A stretch of 64,000 nt of DNA, taken from Candidatus Phosphoribacter hodrii. Its GTDB lineage: Bacteria; Actinomycetota; Actinomycetes; Actinomycetales; Dermatophilaceae. The position numbers and the translations under genes were made by a program. The DNA lies in contig JADJIB010000003.1 of assembly GCA_016707175.1 (NCBI GenBank), positions 248,001 to 312,000 on the forward strand, written 5' to 3'. Positions 18,844 through 26,760 of the stretch are shown piece after piece; position 1 is the first letter of the stretch, and every line of letters begins with the position of its first letter. The notes beneath the pieces are model-generated. The model was not told the DNA's origin and did no database searches. It was given only the letters and a program-made list of their open reading frames with translations.

Positions 18844-19423
18844 CTACCGCCAGAGCGAGCGGGCCCGGCAGGCGGAGGAGACCGGGGTGCGGATCCTGCA
18901 GGAGACGCGCCGCCTCTTCGAGGCGCAGGGGTATGCCGGTCTCACCCTGGCGTCGGTGGCGGAGGCCGCGGGGGTCACCACCCAGACGGTGATCCGGCGG
19001 TTCGGTGACAAGGAAGGGCTCACGGCCGCTGCCGGTCAGCGGGTGGCGCAGGAGATCTACGCCCAGCGTGACGAAGCACCGGCGGGTGACCTGGCCGCGA
19101 TCGTGCGCAACCTCGTCGAGCACTACGAAACCCGCGGGCCCGTCTCGTTGCGGCTGCTGGCCGACGAGCACCTCAGCGAGGCGGTGGCCTCCTTCACCCG
19201 GGCCGGGCGCGACTTCCACCACGGGTGGTGCGAGCGGGTCTTCGCGCCGTGGCTGGCCGACCTAGACGGCTCGACGAGCCGGCGGCGGGTCGCGCAACTC
19301 GTCGCCGTCTGCGACGTTCGCACCTGGGAGTTGCTCCGGCACCGCGAAGGGCTCACCCCTGCCCAGACCCGCATGGCTCTGCTCGAACTTCTCCGCCCCC
19401 TCACCGAAGGAGCACGCCAATGA
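18833..19423 (+). CDS. TetR-family repressor
   Basis: A 196-residue repressor with an N-terminal helix-turn-helix (GLTLASVAEAAGVTTQTVIR, then RFGDKEGL; about residues 38-66) and a helical ligand domain with no recognisable specificity. Its stop overlaps the ATG of the glycosyltransferase by two bases, so the two form one operon, and a palindrome over the start codon suggests autoregulation. The pair interrupts an otherwise LytTR/LytS neighbourhood. The likely role is control of glycosylation-based inactivation of a small molecule; the inducer is unknown. Confidence 0.88.
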   Translation: MKRSYRQSERARQAEETGVRILQETRRLFEAQGYAGLTLASVAEAAGVTTQTVIRRFGDKEGLTAAAGQRVAQEIYAQRDEAPAGDLAAIVRNLVEHYETRGPVSLRLLADEHLSEAVASFTRAGRDFHHGWCERVFAPWLADLDGSTSRRRVAQLVAVCDVRTWELLRHREGLTPAQTRMALLELLRPLTEGARQ

Positions 19424-20664
19424 CGGCCGTCCTGGCCTATACCTCGCCTGCGATGGGCCACCTCTACCCGATGATGCCGCTGCTGCTTGAACTTCGGGAT
19501 CGCGGCCTCGACGTCCATGTCCGCACGCTCGACACCCTCGTCGACCAGGCCCGAGCCGCCGGGCTGAGCGCAGAGCGGATCGACGCGCGGCTGCGTCCAA
19601 TCGCCGACAAGCACCCCGATTGGGCGGCCACCAATGCCAAGGCGGCCCTGGAGCGCAGCGCCACGATGTTCGCCGAGCGGGCGGTTCTCGACGGGCCGGA
19701 CTTCCGCCGGGCCATCGAGGAGGTGGACCCCGATCTGCTCATCGTCGACACGAACGCCTGGGGCGCCCTCGTCGTGGCAGAGGCCCAACGCCGTCCGTGG
19801 CTGCACTTCAGCCCCTATCTCGTGCCCCTGCGCTCGACAGGGACGCCCCCGTTCGGCCCCGGGCTGCCACGGTGGGACAACCCCGTGGGCCGGGTGCGGG
19901 ACGCGGTCGTCGGGCGCCTGGTCTTCGGGGCCGTCGAGCGCTCGATCATCCCGCGGATCAACGCGTTGCGAACCCCTGCCGGCCTGGCCCCCGTCCGCTC
20001 CTTCGACGACCTCGTGCTGGCTGCCCCACTCGTAGCGATCTGCAGCGCCACGCCTTTCGACTACCCACACCCCGACTGGCCCTCGCACGTCATCAGCATC
20101 GGCGCGATGACCTGGGAGCCGCCGACCGCCCCGCCGGCGTGGCTCGCCGACCTTCCCGATCCGCTCACCCTCGTGACGACCTCCTCGGAGTATCAGGCCG
20201 ACGAAGCGCTCGCCCGGGTCGCCGTCGCCGCCCTGGCCTCCGAGCCGGGTTCGCTCGTCGTCACCATGCCCGCCGGTGTCCCTGACGACCTGCGCGACCT
20301 GCCCCCGAATGTCCGGGTCGAGCAGTTCGTGCCGCATGCCCCCCTGGTGGCCCGGGCCGCGGTCGCGGTGACCCACGGCGGGATGGGCGCGACCCAGAAG
20401 GCGCTGGCGGGCGGCATACCGGTGTGCGTTGTCCCCTATGGCCGCGACCAACTGGAGACGGCAGCGCGGGTCGTCCACGCCGATGCTGGCACCCAGCTGG
20501 CGCCGAAGAAGCTCACGCCGGCGGCCCTACGTGCGGCCGTGCGCGCTGCCGCCGGCAAGCGCGCGGGAGCGGCTGCGTGCGCGGACGGTTTCCGAGCGGC
20601 CGGCGGGGCACGCGCTGCCGCTGACGCCCTTCTGGCGCAGTTGGCGAGCCCCTCCCGCCGCTGA
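19420..20664 (+). CDS. GT1-family (MGT-like) glycosyltransferase
   Basis: A 414-residue enzyme of the macrolide/UDP-glycosyltransferase type, which moves sugar from a nucleotide donor to small hydrophobic acceptors. It begins with the acceptor-side motif YTSPAMGHLYPMMPLLLELR and carries the donor-binding segment VEQFVPHAPLVARAAVAVTH, then GGMGATQKALAGGIPVCVVP. ATG 19420 has GAAGGAG upstream and overlaps the TetR stop. Co-expression with a TetR repressor suggests a detoxification or self-resistance role. The acceptor cannot be predicted. Confidence 0.88.
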   Translation: MTAVLAYTSPAMGHLYPMMPLLLELRDRGLDVHVRTLDTLVDQARAAGLSAERIDARLRPIADKHPDWAATNAKAALERSATMFAERAVLDGPDFRRAIEEVDPDLLIVDTNAWGALVVAEAQRRPWLHFSPYLVPLRSTGTPPFGPGLPRWDNPVGRVRDAVVGRLVFGAVERSIIPRINALRTPAGLAPVRSFDDLVLAAPLVAICSATPFDYPHPDWPSHVISIGAMTWEPPTAPPAWLADLPDPLTLVTTSSEYQADEALARVAVAALASEPGSLVVTMPAGVPDDLRDLPPNVRVEQFVPHAPLVARAAVAVTHGGMGATQKALAGGIPVCVVPYGRDQLETAARVVHADAGTQLAPKKLTPAALRAAVRAAAGKRAGAAACADGFRAAGGARAAADALLAQLASPSRR

Positions 20665-20700
20665 CTGCTGCGGCAGGGGGCCGTCCGCGAGTCGCCGCAC

Positions 20701-20770
20701 GCTTGTATGAGGCTCGTGACGCTTGTATGCCGTTACACCCTCATACAAGTGCCACCACCCTCATACAAGC
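20701..20770. terminator. Nested inverted repeats of GCTTGTATGAGG between convergent genes
   Basis: GCTTGTATGAGG (20701-20712) and CCTCATACAAGC (20759-20770) form perfect 12-base outer arms. A second pair, CTTGTATG (20722-20729) and CATACAAG (20742-20749), lies inside. The unit is therefore present twice in each direction. It lies between the stops of the glycosyltransferase and the LytS gene and probably terminates both. Confidence 0.65.
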
Positions 20771-20796
20771 GGCGCGTCTTCCGGCGCCCGCTCACC

Positions 20797-21996
20797 TCAG
20801 GGGCCGGAGTGGACTCCAGGCGCGAACTTGGGAACGCGGAAGGTGACCTTGGTGCCGGCGCCGGGGGCGGTCTCGACGACCAGGCCGTATTCATCCCCGA
20901 AGGCCTGCCGCAGCCGGGCGTCGACGTTGCCCAGGCCGACGCTGTCCCGCGAGCTCTCGCCGGCCAGCACAGCCCGGATCGTGTCGGGGTCGCTGCCGGC
21001 GCCGTCGTCCTCGATGGTGATCTCGGCGTTCGCGCCGACGTCGGACGCGGTGATGGTGACGTGGCCGATCCCGGCCTTGTGCTCGATGCCGTGCCGCACG
21101 GCGTTCTCGACGAGCGGCTGGATCGCCAGGAACGGCACCGACACCGCGAGCACCTCGGGCGCGATGGTGAGCGACACGACGAGGCGGTCACCGAACCGGG
21201 CGTTCTCCAGCGCGAGGTAGCGCTCGATGTTCTGCAACTCATCGCGCAGGGTCGTGTAGGCACCGCCGCGGCGCAACGCGTAGCGGGTGAAGTCGGCGAA
21301 CTCCAGCAACAGCTCGCGGGCCCGATCAGGGTCGGTCCGGACGAAGGACGCGATCGCGCCAAGGCAGTTGTAGATGAAGTGCGGCGAAATCTGCGCGCGC
21401 AAGGCCCGCAGCTCGGCCTCCATCACCCGGGTGCGTTGGCGACCCAGCTCGGCGAGCTCGATCTGGGTGGAGATCCACCCAGCGAGCTCCTCGGTGGCCC
21501 GGACCAGCCCGGTCGAGGTGGTTCGTCCGTATGCCGCGAGCGCCGCCACCACGCGGTCGTCGGCGACGATCGGCGCGATGATCCCCGAGCGGATCGAGCA
21601 GTCGGGGTCCGAGCAGGTGATCTGGTCGGAGGTGAGCACGAGGGTGCGCCCCGAACTGAGCACCGGCTCGGCGTGGGCGCGGACATCGCCGCGGTGGTGG
21701 GACCCGGCGCCGTCCCAGGCGAGGGTGGTGGCCGTGTCGACGATCGCCACGGCGGTGGAGCCGAGCATCGAGCGCAGGTGCCGGGTGGCTCGGGTGGCTC
21801 CCTCGGGGGTGAGTCCGTCGCGAAGTGATCTCGTGGCCAGCGACGCCGTGTGGAGGGTTTCGTAAGTCGCCCGGTCGACAGGGTCGACGAACCGGCGCCT
21901 CCCGACCAGCCGCATGACGACGGCGCCGAGCAACAGGGCAGCGAGCAGCCCGACGGTGACGAGGGTGACCTCCCCGGGAGTGGGCAGCTCGGGCAT
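20797..21996 (-). CDS. LytS-type sensor histidine kinase
   Basis: A 399-residue kinase with one N-terminal membrane helix (about residues 10-30), a GAF-like sensor region (about 60-180, containing CSDPDC), the phosphoacceptor segment LRAQISPHFIYNCLGAIASF (His at about 205), and an HATPase domain (IQPLVENAVRHGIEHKAG; DDGAGSDPDTI; SVGLGNVDARL). It is the expected partner of the LytTR regulator at 17975-18739. The two Cys in the GAF region could bind metal or sense redox; that is speculative. The start is ATG 21996. Confidence 0.92.
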   Translation of the reverse strand: MPELPTPGEVTLVTVGLLAALLLGAVVMRLVGRRRFVDPVDRATYETLHTASLATRSLRDGLTPEGATRATRHLRSMLGSTAVAIVDTATTLAWDGAGSHHRGDVRAHAEPVLSSGRTLVLTSDQITCSDPDCSIRSGIIAPIVADDRVVAALAAYGRTTSTGLVRATEELAGWISTQIELAELGRQRTRVMEAELRALRAQISPHFIYNCLGAIASFVRTDPDRARELLLEFADFTRYALRRGGAYTTLRDELQNIERYLALENARFGDRLVVSLTIAPEVLAVSVPFLAIQPLVENAVRHGIEHKAGIGHVTITASDVGANAEITIEDDGAGSDPDTIRAVLAGESSRDSVGLGNVDARLRQAFGDEYGLVVETAPGAGTKVTFRVPKFAPGVHSGP

Positions 21997-22039
21997 GGCC
22001 TCACTCTAGGAGGCGCGCGGACGGCATACGCTGCGGTTC

Positions 22040-22882
22040 GTGTCCGATGCTCGCGCTGCTGTCCTGACCCTGCTGGATCTTGAGGGGGTCCGCGAGGCGG
22101 TCGACGCCGCGCGCGACGCCTGCACCCAACTGCGCTGGCACGAAGCGCTGCGCCGACGGATCCCCGAAGCGTCGGCCGAGTCGCGGGTTCGTGGCGCCCG
22201 GGCGAGCGCGTTCCTCGACGGGGCCGAGCTGCCCGTCGACCTGGTCCGAGACCTCGTGCGGGGCGCGCGCCCGTGGCCCGAGCACCTCGACCCGGTCGAG
22301 GAGGTGCTGCGCGGGGCGATCCAGGCGACCGCCGAGACCGAGCACATCAGGGGTCTGCTCGTGCGCTCACCATCGCAGGCGTTGGCTCGGCTGCATGTCG
22401 CCGCGGCCTCGGGGCTGCTGCCGGTCGAGCAGGTGGGGCGCCCGCGCCAGGGCGAGGAGACCTCCCGCGAGTTCGTCGATCTCGGTATGCCGCCCGCCCC
22501 CGCCGAACTCCCGGCTCGCCTGGCCGGGGTGGCCGAGTTGATCGGGCTGGCCGGCGAGGTCCCCGTCGTCCTGGCGGCAGCCCTCGTGCACGCCGAGTTG
22601 GCCGTGGTGCGACCGTTCGTCCGGGGCAACGGCCTGGTGGCGCGGGCTGCCGAACGGGCCCTCGTGGCGGCCGCCGGGCTCGACCCCACCGGAGTGGCCG
22701 TGCCTGAGGCGGGGTGGCTCGCGGGTGGTGGGACGGCCTACCTCGGGGCGCTCGCGGCATACGCCTCGGGGACTCCGCAGGGCGTGGCCCTGTGGTTGCG
22801 CCAGGCCGCGCAGGCGATGACCCAAGCGGCGGCCGAGGGCGCGCGGGTCGCCGACGCGGTTCGGGTCGGTCGGCTGACCTGA
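22040..22882 (+). CDS. Fic-domain protein with degenerate active site
   Basis: A 280-residue protein with the Fic fold. Active Fic AMP-transferases carry HPFXXGNGRXXR; here the motif reads VRPFVRGNGLVAR, so the catalytic His and the first Arg are replaced. Near the N-terminus ASAFLDGAEL resembles the inhibitory helix motif ([S/T]XXXE[G/N]), with Asp in place of Glu. Catalysis as an AMPylase is therefore unlikely. It starts at GTG 22040, 43 bases from the divergent kinase, and precedes the 6C RNA and the Tad locus. Function unknown. Confidence 0.75.
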   Translation: MSDARAAVLTLLDLEGVREAVDAARDACTQLRWHEALRRRIPEASAESRVRGARASAFLDGAELPVDLVRDLVRGARPWPEHLDPVEEVLRGAIQATAETEHIRGLLVRSPSQALARLHVAAASGLLPVEQVGRPRQGEETSREFVDLGMPPAPAELPARLAGVAELIGLAGEVPVVLAAALVHAELAVVRPFVRGNGLVARAAERALVAAAGLDPTGVAVPEAGWLAGGGTAYLGALAAYASGTPQGVALWLRQAAQAMTQAAAEGARVADAVRVGRLT

Positions 22883-22989
22883 GCATGCGAGGCGGCCTTG
22901 GGCACTGTGTCGAGGCCGACACGCCAAGCGTGTGTTGCGAATGGGGTACCGTTTGCCTTTCCGGCTCGGAAGCCTGAGAATAGTCATGC

Positions 22990-23082
22990 TCCCCCTCGGG
23001 GTTGAGCAGGTGCGCACTGGCCCCTCCCCCCCGGTGCCAGCGCGCCAGACGGCCCCCGTTGTCCCCCCAGCGGGGGCCGTCG
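22990..23082 (+). ncRNA. 6C RNA
   Basis: Two GC-rich hairpins each present a run of C in the loop, the defining feature of the actinobacterial 6C RNA. Hairpin one pairs CTGGC (23017-23021) with GCCAG (23036-23040), extended by GCGC/GCGC, around a loop with seven C (23026-23032). Hairpin two pairs ACGGCCCCCG (23049-23058) with CGGGGGCCGT (23071-23080) around a loop with six C (23063-23068). In M. tuberculosis the 6C RNA (B11) lies next to Rv3660c, the ssd homologue, and here it also precedes ssd. Ends are approximate. It is associated with DNA replication and secretion control in mycobacteria. Confidence 0.88.
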
Positions 23083-23235
23083 CACGTCCCCCGCTGCTCC
23101 GGCCAGGTGTGCGATGCCCTCTCGCTGCCGTCAGTGGGCTGAGGTGGCGTCCGCGGCAGCTTGCTGGCGGTGGGCCAAGGCGTGGGCGCGGCGGTGGGTG
23201 TCAGGATCACCCTCGGCGGGTCGCGCGCTTGCTGA

Positions 23236-23277
23236 GTTGTCCACATCCCCTTGGTCATCCGTCCCACCATCCACAGG
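23236..23277 (+). promoter_or_regulatory. 42-bp element upstream of ssd, DnaA-box-like ends (copy 1)
   Basis: It begins GTTGTCCACA and ends CATCCACAGG, both close to the actinobacterial DnaA box TTGTCCACA. The middle part TGGTCA...GTCCCA is also shared with copy 2 at 28480-28521 (35 of 42 positions identical). It ends 51 bases before the ssd start codon. It could be an operator shared by both halves of the Tad locus. Apart from this element and the 6C RNA, the gap 22883-23328 holds nothing I recognise. Confidence 0.65.
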
Positions 23278-23328
23278 GCCGCCGGTGGTGGGTGCGGGCC
23301 AGGACGGGCGCAGGCGAGGCTGGCCGGC

Positions 23329-24144
23329 ATGGACGGATCTGCTGGCAGGAGCGCAAGGGGTGTCGTCCTCGCGGTCGTGGGTGCCTCGGGAGGCTGCGGG
23401 GCATCGACGCTCGCCGCAGCGTGTGCCCTGCACGCCGCAGAATCGGGCTGGTCGGTGGGCGTGGTCGACGGGGCTGCTGGCGGTGCCGGGATCGACGTGG
23501 TTCTCGGCATCGAGCACGTTCCGGGCGTGCGGTGGCCCGACCTCGCGGGGTGCCGCGGGCGGGTCGACGGGCTGGGGCTGCTCTCCCGTATGCCGCGCGC
23601 CGGCGCCGTCGCGGTGCTCGCCCACTGCCGCGACTCGCCGGCGCAGATCGGGGCGGACGCGGTCCGTGGGGTGTTCGCGGGTCTGGTGGAGGTTCTCGAC
23701 CTGGTGGTCGTCGATGTGCCGCGCTCGTGGGCTCTGCAGGACTGGGCTCTGCGGGACTGGGTCCTGCGGGAGGCGGCTGTGCGGGAGGCGGCTCTGCTGG
23801 ATTTCGCTCCGCGGGAGGCAGCGCTGCCGTCGCTGCGTGCGGTCGTCGTTGCGGGCGCGGGGATCGTTGAGCTGGCAGCGCTCGCGGCCACGGCTCCAAG
23901 AGTGGCGGCTCGCGTGCCCGAGACCTATCTCGTGCTGCGCGGTCGGCGGTTGTCCCGATCGCTCCTCGACGACGTTGGGGCAGCCCTCGACCTGCCGGTC
24001 CTTGGCGTGCTCGACGACGACCCGAGCGTCGGGCGGGACCTGGCGCGCGGCATACCCCCGGGTCGTAGCCGTGGGCCACTGGCGGATCTCGCGCGGGCGG
24101 TCGTGGAAGCGCTGGGCGGGGATCGGCGCGAGGCGGCCTCATGA
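23329..24144 (+). CDS. ssd: Ssd/CpaE-like ATPase of the Tad locus
   Basis: A 271-residue MinD/CpaE-type protein that in Tad systems helps localise the pilus machine; the mycobacterial homologue is called septum-site-determining protein. The P-loop is the deviant form VVGASGGCGASTLAAACA, lacking the usual Lys, as in other Ssd proteins. The Walker B-like strand is LDLVVVDVPRSWA. Directly after it lies a low-complexity stretch with repeated LRDW/LREA units (about residues 134-166). The start is ATG 23329. It overlaps tadA by four bases. Confidence 0.87.
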   Translation: MDGSAGRSARGVVLAVVGASGGCGASTLAAACALHAAESGWSVGVVDGAAGGAGIDVVLGIEHVPGVRWPDLAGCRGRVDGLGLLSRMPRAGAVAVLAHCRDSPAQIGADAVRGVFAGLVEVLDLVVVDVPRSWALQDWALRDWVLREAAVREAALLDFAPREAALPSLRAVVVAGAGIVELAALAATAPRVAARVPETYLVLRGRRLSRSLLDDVGAALDLPVLGVLDDDPSVGRDLARGIPPGRSRGPLADLARAVVEALGGDRREAAS

Positions 24145-25382
24145 CCCTTGACCCGATGGTGTGGGAGCAGATCCGCGCCGGCCGAGCGCCCGACGCAGAG
24201 GTGGTCGAGCGGATCGCGAGATCCGAGTTGGCGGTGCTTGGGTCGGCGGGAGCGGCCGACGCTGGAGCACGGCTGTCCGCTTCCGTGTTGGGTGCGGGGC
24301 CGTTGGAGCGTTTGATGGAAGACCCGGCGATCACCGACATCGCGGTCAACGGCGACGGACGGGTCTGGGTGGACCGGGGCGCCGGGATGGAGCAGGTGGC
24401 GGTGTCGCTGGGGTCGGTGGCTGTCCGCCGGGCGATGGCGGTGCGGCTGGCGGCGCTGGCCGGGCGCCGCCTGGATGACACCGCGGCATACGTGGATGCG
24501 GTCCTGCCCACGGGGGTGCGGCTGCATGCGATCCTGCCGCCACTCGTCGGCGGTGGTCCCCACCTCACCCTGCGGGTGCCGGCGCGCGTCCCGTTGTCCT
24601 TCGAGGACCTCGTCGCTGCCGGGAGTGTGCCGGTTGGGTGGGGCCCGGTGCTTCGCGGGTTGGTGGAGCGACGGGTGTCGTTCCTTGTCAGCGGCGGCAC
24701 CGGGGCCGGGAAGACGACGCTGCTCGGCGCGCTGTTGGGGCTGGCCGATCAGCGGGAACGGATCCTCGTGGTCGAGGACGTGCGCGAGTTGGCTGTCGAG
24801 CATCCGCATGTCGTCCATCTGGAGGGTCGTTCACCCAATGTCGAAGGGGTCGGCGAGGTGACGATGGTGACGTTGTTGCGTCAGGCCCTGCGGATGCGTC
24901 CGGATCGGATCGTCGTCGGAGAGGTGCGTGGTGCCGAGGTCCGTGAGTTGCTGTCGGCGCTCAACACCGGGCATGAAGGCGGCGCGGGCACGATCCACGC
25001 GAATGCCGCCTCCGATGTCGTCGCCCGCATCGAAGCGCTAGGTGCGCTTGCCGGGATGTCGTTGCCCGCGGTGCACGCGCAGGTGCTCAGTGCGTTGGCA
25101 GTCGTCGTTCAGGTCCGGCGTCACGGCCGCGAGCGGACGGTCGAGTCGATCGGCGTCGTGATGGGTGACCCGGGCGGGAGGCCGAGGGTGGTGCCGGTGC
25201 TGCATCGGGTGCGTGGCGAGGGAGGGAACCTTGCCGGCAGCGAGGGCAGCGGGGGCAGCGAGGGCAGCGGGAGCGGCGGGATTGGCGGGAGCGCCGAGGG
25301 GGATCCGGCGGGTTGGCTCGCTCTGCGGCAGGCTGCTCGGGAGCGGTTGATGGCCCTCGTCGGTGCGGAGGTGGTGCCGTGA
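24141..25382 (+). CDS. tadA: Tad pilus assembly ATPase TadA/CpaF
   Basis: A 413-residue secretion ATPase that powers Flp pilus assembly. Seen: the N-terminal domain with DPAITDIAVNGDGRVWVDRG, Walker A SGGTGAGKTTLL (about residues 183-194), the Asp box ILVVEDVRELAVEHPHVVHL, Walker B LRMRPDRIVVGEVRG, and the His box TGHEGGAGTIHANAA. Near the C-terminus a tract of GSEGSG-type repeats (25236-25300) forms a flexible linker before a short helix. It overlaps ssd and tadB by four bases each. Confidence 0.95.
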   Translation: MTLDPMVWEQIRAGRAPDAEVVERIARSELAVLGSAGAADAGARLSASVLGAGPLERLMEDPAITDIAVNGDGRVWVDRGAGMEQVAVSLGSVAVRRAMAVRLAALAGRRLDDTAAYVDAVLPTGVRLHAILPPLVGGGPHLTLRVPARVPLSFEDLVAAGSVPVGWGPVLRGLVERRVSFLVSGGTGAGKTTLLGALLGLADQRERILVVEDVRELAVEHPHVVHLEGRSPNVEGVGEVTMVTLLRQALRMRPDRIVVGEVRGAEVRELLSALNTGHEGGAGTIHANAASDVVARIEALGALAGMSLPAVHAQVLSALAVVVQVRRHGRERTVESIGVVMGDPGGRPRVVPVLHRVRGEGGNLAGSEGSGGSEGSGSGGIGGSAEGDPAGWLALRQAARERLMALVGAEVVP

Positions 25383-26113
25383 GCGGGGTCGACGCGTCGC
25401 CGTGGATCGTGGCCGGCCTGCTGGCGCTGGCGACCTTCGCTTGGCGAGGGCCGCGAGCCGTGACATCTCGTCGCGCAGTGGGCTCGACGGATGGCATGGG
25501 GTCGACGGGTGTCATGGGGTCGGTCGGCGGTCCGCGCCGCTGGGCAGCGATCGTCCGCAGTTGGTGGTCGCGCCGTCCGAGCGCCCGGGAGCGGGCCCGA
25601 TCAGCCCTGGTGGCGCAGACCTGCGAAGCCCTCGACCTGTGCGTGGCGGGGCTGCGCGCTGGACTGGATCTGCCGGCCGTTCTCGACTTCGCGGACGCCG
25701 AGATCGGTCTGAGCGCCGAGGTTCGTGATGCGCTACGCGCGCCCCCGGGTCGCCTTGCGAGTGGTCAGGTCTTCCGAGTGATCAGTCAGGCCCAGGAGTT
25801 GTCCAGCTCGGCGGGTGTCCCGCTGGCTGAGGCGTGGGAGAGCGCCGCAGCCCTGCTGCGGGAGCACGAGGGGCTTCGGCGCAAGATCGCCGTGGCCCTC
25901 GCCGGCCCGCGCGCGACGATGCGGGTGCTCACGCTGCTGCCCCTCGCCGGTCCGGTGGTGGGCATCGTGTTCGGCATCGACCCGTGGCGGCTCTATTCAG
26001 GGTCACCGATCACCGTCGCCTGTCTCGGACTCGGGCTGGGACTGCTGTTCCTCGGGCGATGGTGGTGCGCCCGCCTCGTCAGCCGCCTTGGCTTGGCTCA
26101 GGCGCTGGGATGA
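25379..26113 (+). CDS. tadB: Tad inner-membrane protein TadB
   Basis: A 244-residue type II secretion F-domain protein forming part of the pilus platform. It has one N-terminal membrane helix, a short Gly/Ser/Thr repeat (GSTDGMGSTGVMGSVGG), the cytosolic F-domain with LDLCVAGLRAGLDLPAVLDF, and C-terminal membrane helices (about residues 175-232). GTG 25379 overlaps the tadA stop. It is shorter than proteobacterial TadB but normal for actinobacteria. Confidence 0.88.
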   Translation: MSGVDASPWIVAGLLALATFAWRGPRAVTSRRAVGSTDGMGSTGVMGSVGGPRRWAAIVRSWWSRRPSARERARSALVAQTCEALDLCVAGLRAGLDLPAVLDFADAEIGLSAEVRDALRAPPGRLASGQVFRVISQAQELSSSAGVPLAEAWESAAALLREHEGLRRKIAVALAGPRATMRVLTLLPLAGPVVGIVFGIDPWRLYSGSPITVACLGLGLGLLFLGRWWCARLVSRLGLAQALG

Positions 26114-26760
26114 CGGCTGGCGTGCCGGCATCAGTGGCCGAAGCCTTCGCCGGGGTGGAAGGCCTGGTGGCGCTCCTGCTGGCCGGCGCGGTCCTTGCCT
26201 GGCCGTGGCGGTCCACAGCCCTCCCCGCGGGCCTGGACTCAAGCGCCCGCCTGGCCGGGCCCGTGCCAGATGCCGCAAGGCCGAGGTCGGTGCGGGCAGT
26301 CGGGCGGCGGCACGGCATACCTGGTGCGCCTGCTGCCCCCGCGATAGCCGACGCCCTGGAGTTGGTGGCGCTCGTCCTCGGGGCCGGCGGCGGCCTCGTC
26401 GATGCGGTCGAGGCGGTCGCGCGGACGTCGAAGGGCGTGGTGTGCGAGCACCTCACCATCGTCGCCGCGGCCGTGCGGTGGGGTATGCCGTGGTCGGTCG
26501 CCTGGGGGGCCGTCGACGACGCGTGGGCACCGGCACGCCGAGCGATGGCGCTCGCCGACGCGGCGGGGGTTGCCCCGTCGGCGGCGTTACGTGCCGCCGC
26601 CGCCGACCTGCGCGCCACTCAGCTGCAAGAGATGGAGCTCGCGGCCGCCAGGCTGGGCGTGACAATCGTGCTGCCGCTGGGGTTGGCGTTCCTGCCGGCG
26701 TTCGTGCTGCTGACCGTGGTGCCGCTGGTCGTCGCGCTGGCCGGGGAGGTCTGGGGGTGA
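26110..26760 (+). CDS. tadC: Tad inner-membrane protein TadC
   Basis: A 216-residue F-domain membrane protein, partner of TadB. The cytosolic part has ADALELVALVLGAGGGLVDA and the C-terminus ends in a long hydrophobic helix (ITIVLPLGLAFLPAFVLL-like, about residues 183-213). ATG 26110 overlaps tadB by four bases. The last 142 bases are overlapped on the other strand by the extended reading frame of the CoA-disulfide reductase gene, which separates tadC from the pilin genes. Confidence 0.88.
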   Translation: MTAGVPASVAEAFAGVEGLVALLLAGAVLAWPWRSTALPAGLDSSARLAGPVPDAARPRSVRAVGRRHGIPGAPAAPAIADALELVALVLGAGGGLVDAVEAVARTSKGVVCEHLTIVAAAVRWGMPWSVAWGAVDDAWAPARRAMALADAAGVAPSAALRAAAADLRATQLQEMELAAARLGVTIVLPLGLAFLPAFVLLTVVPLVVALAGEVWG

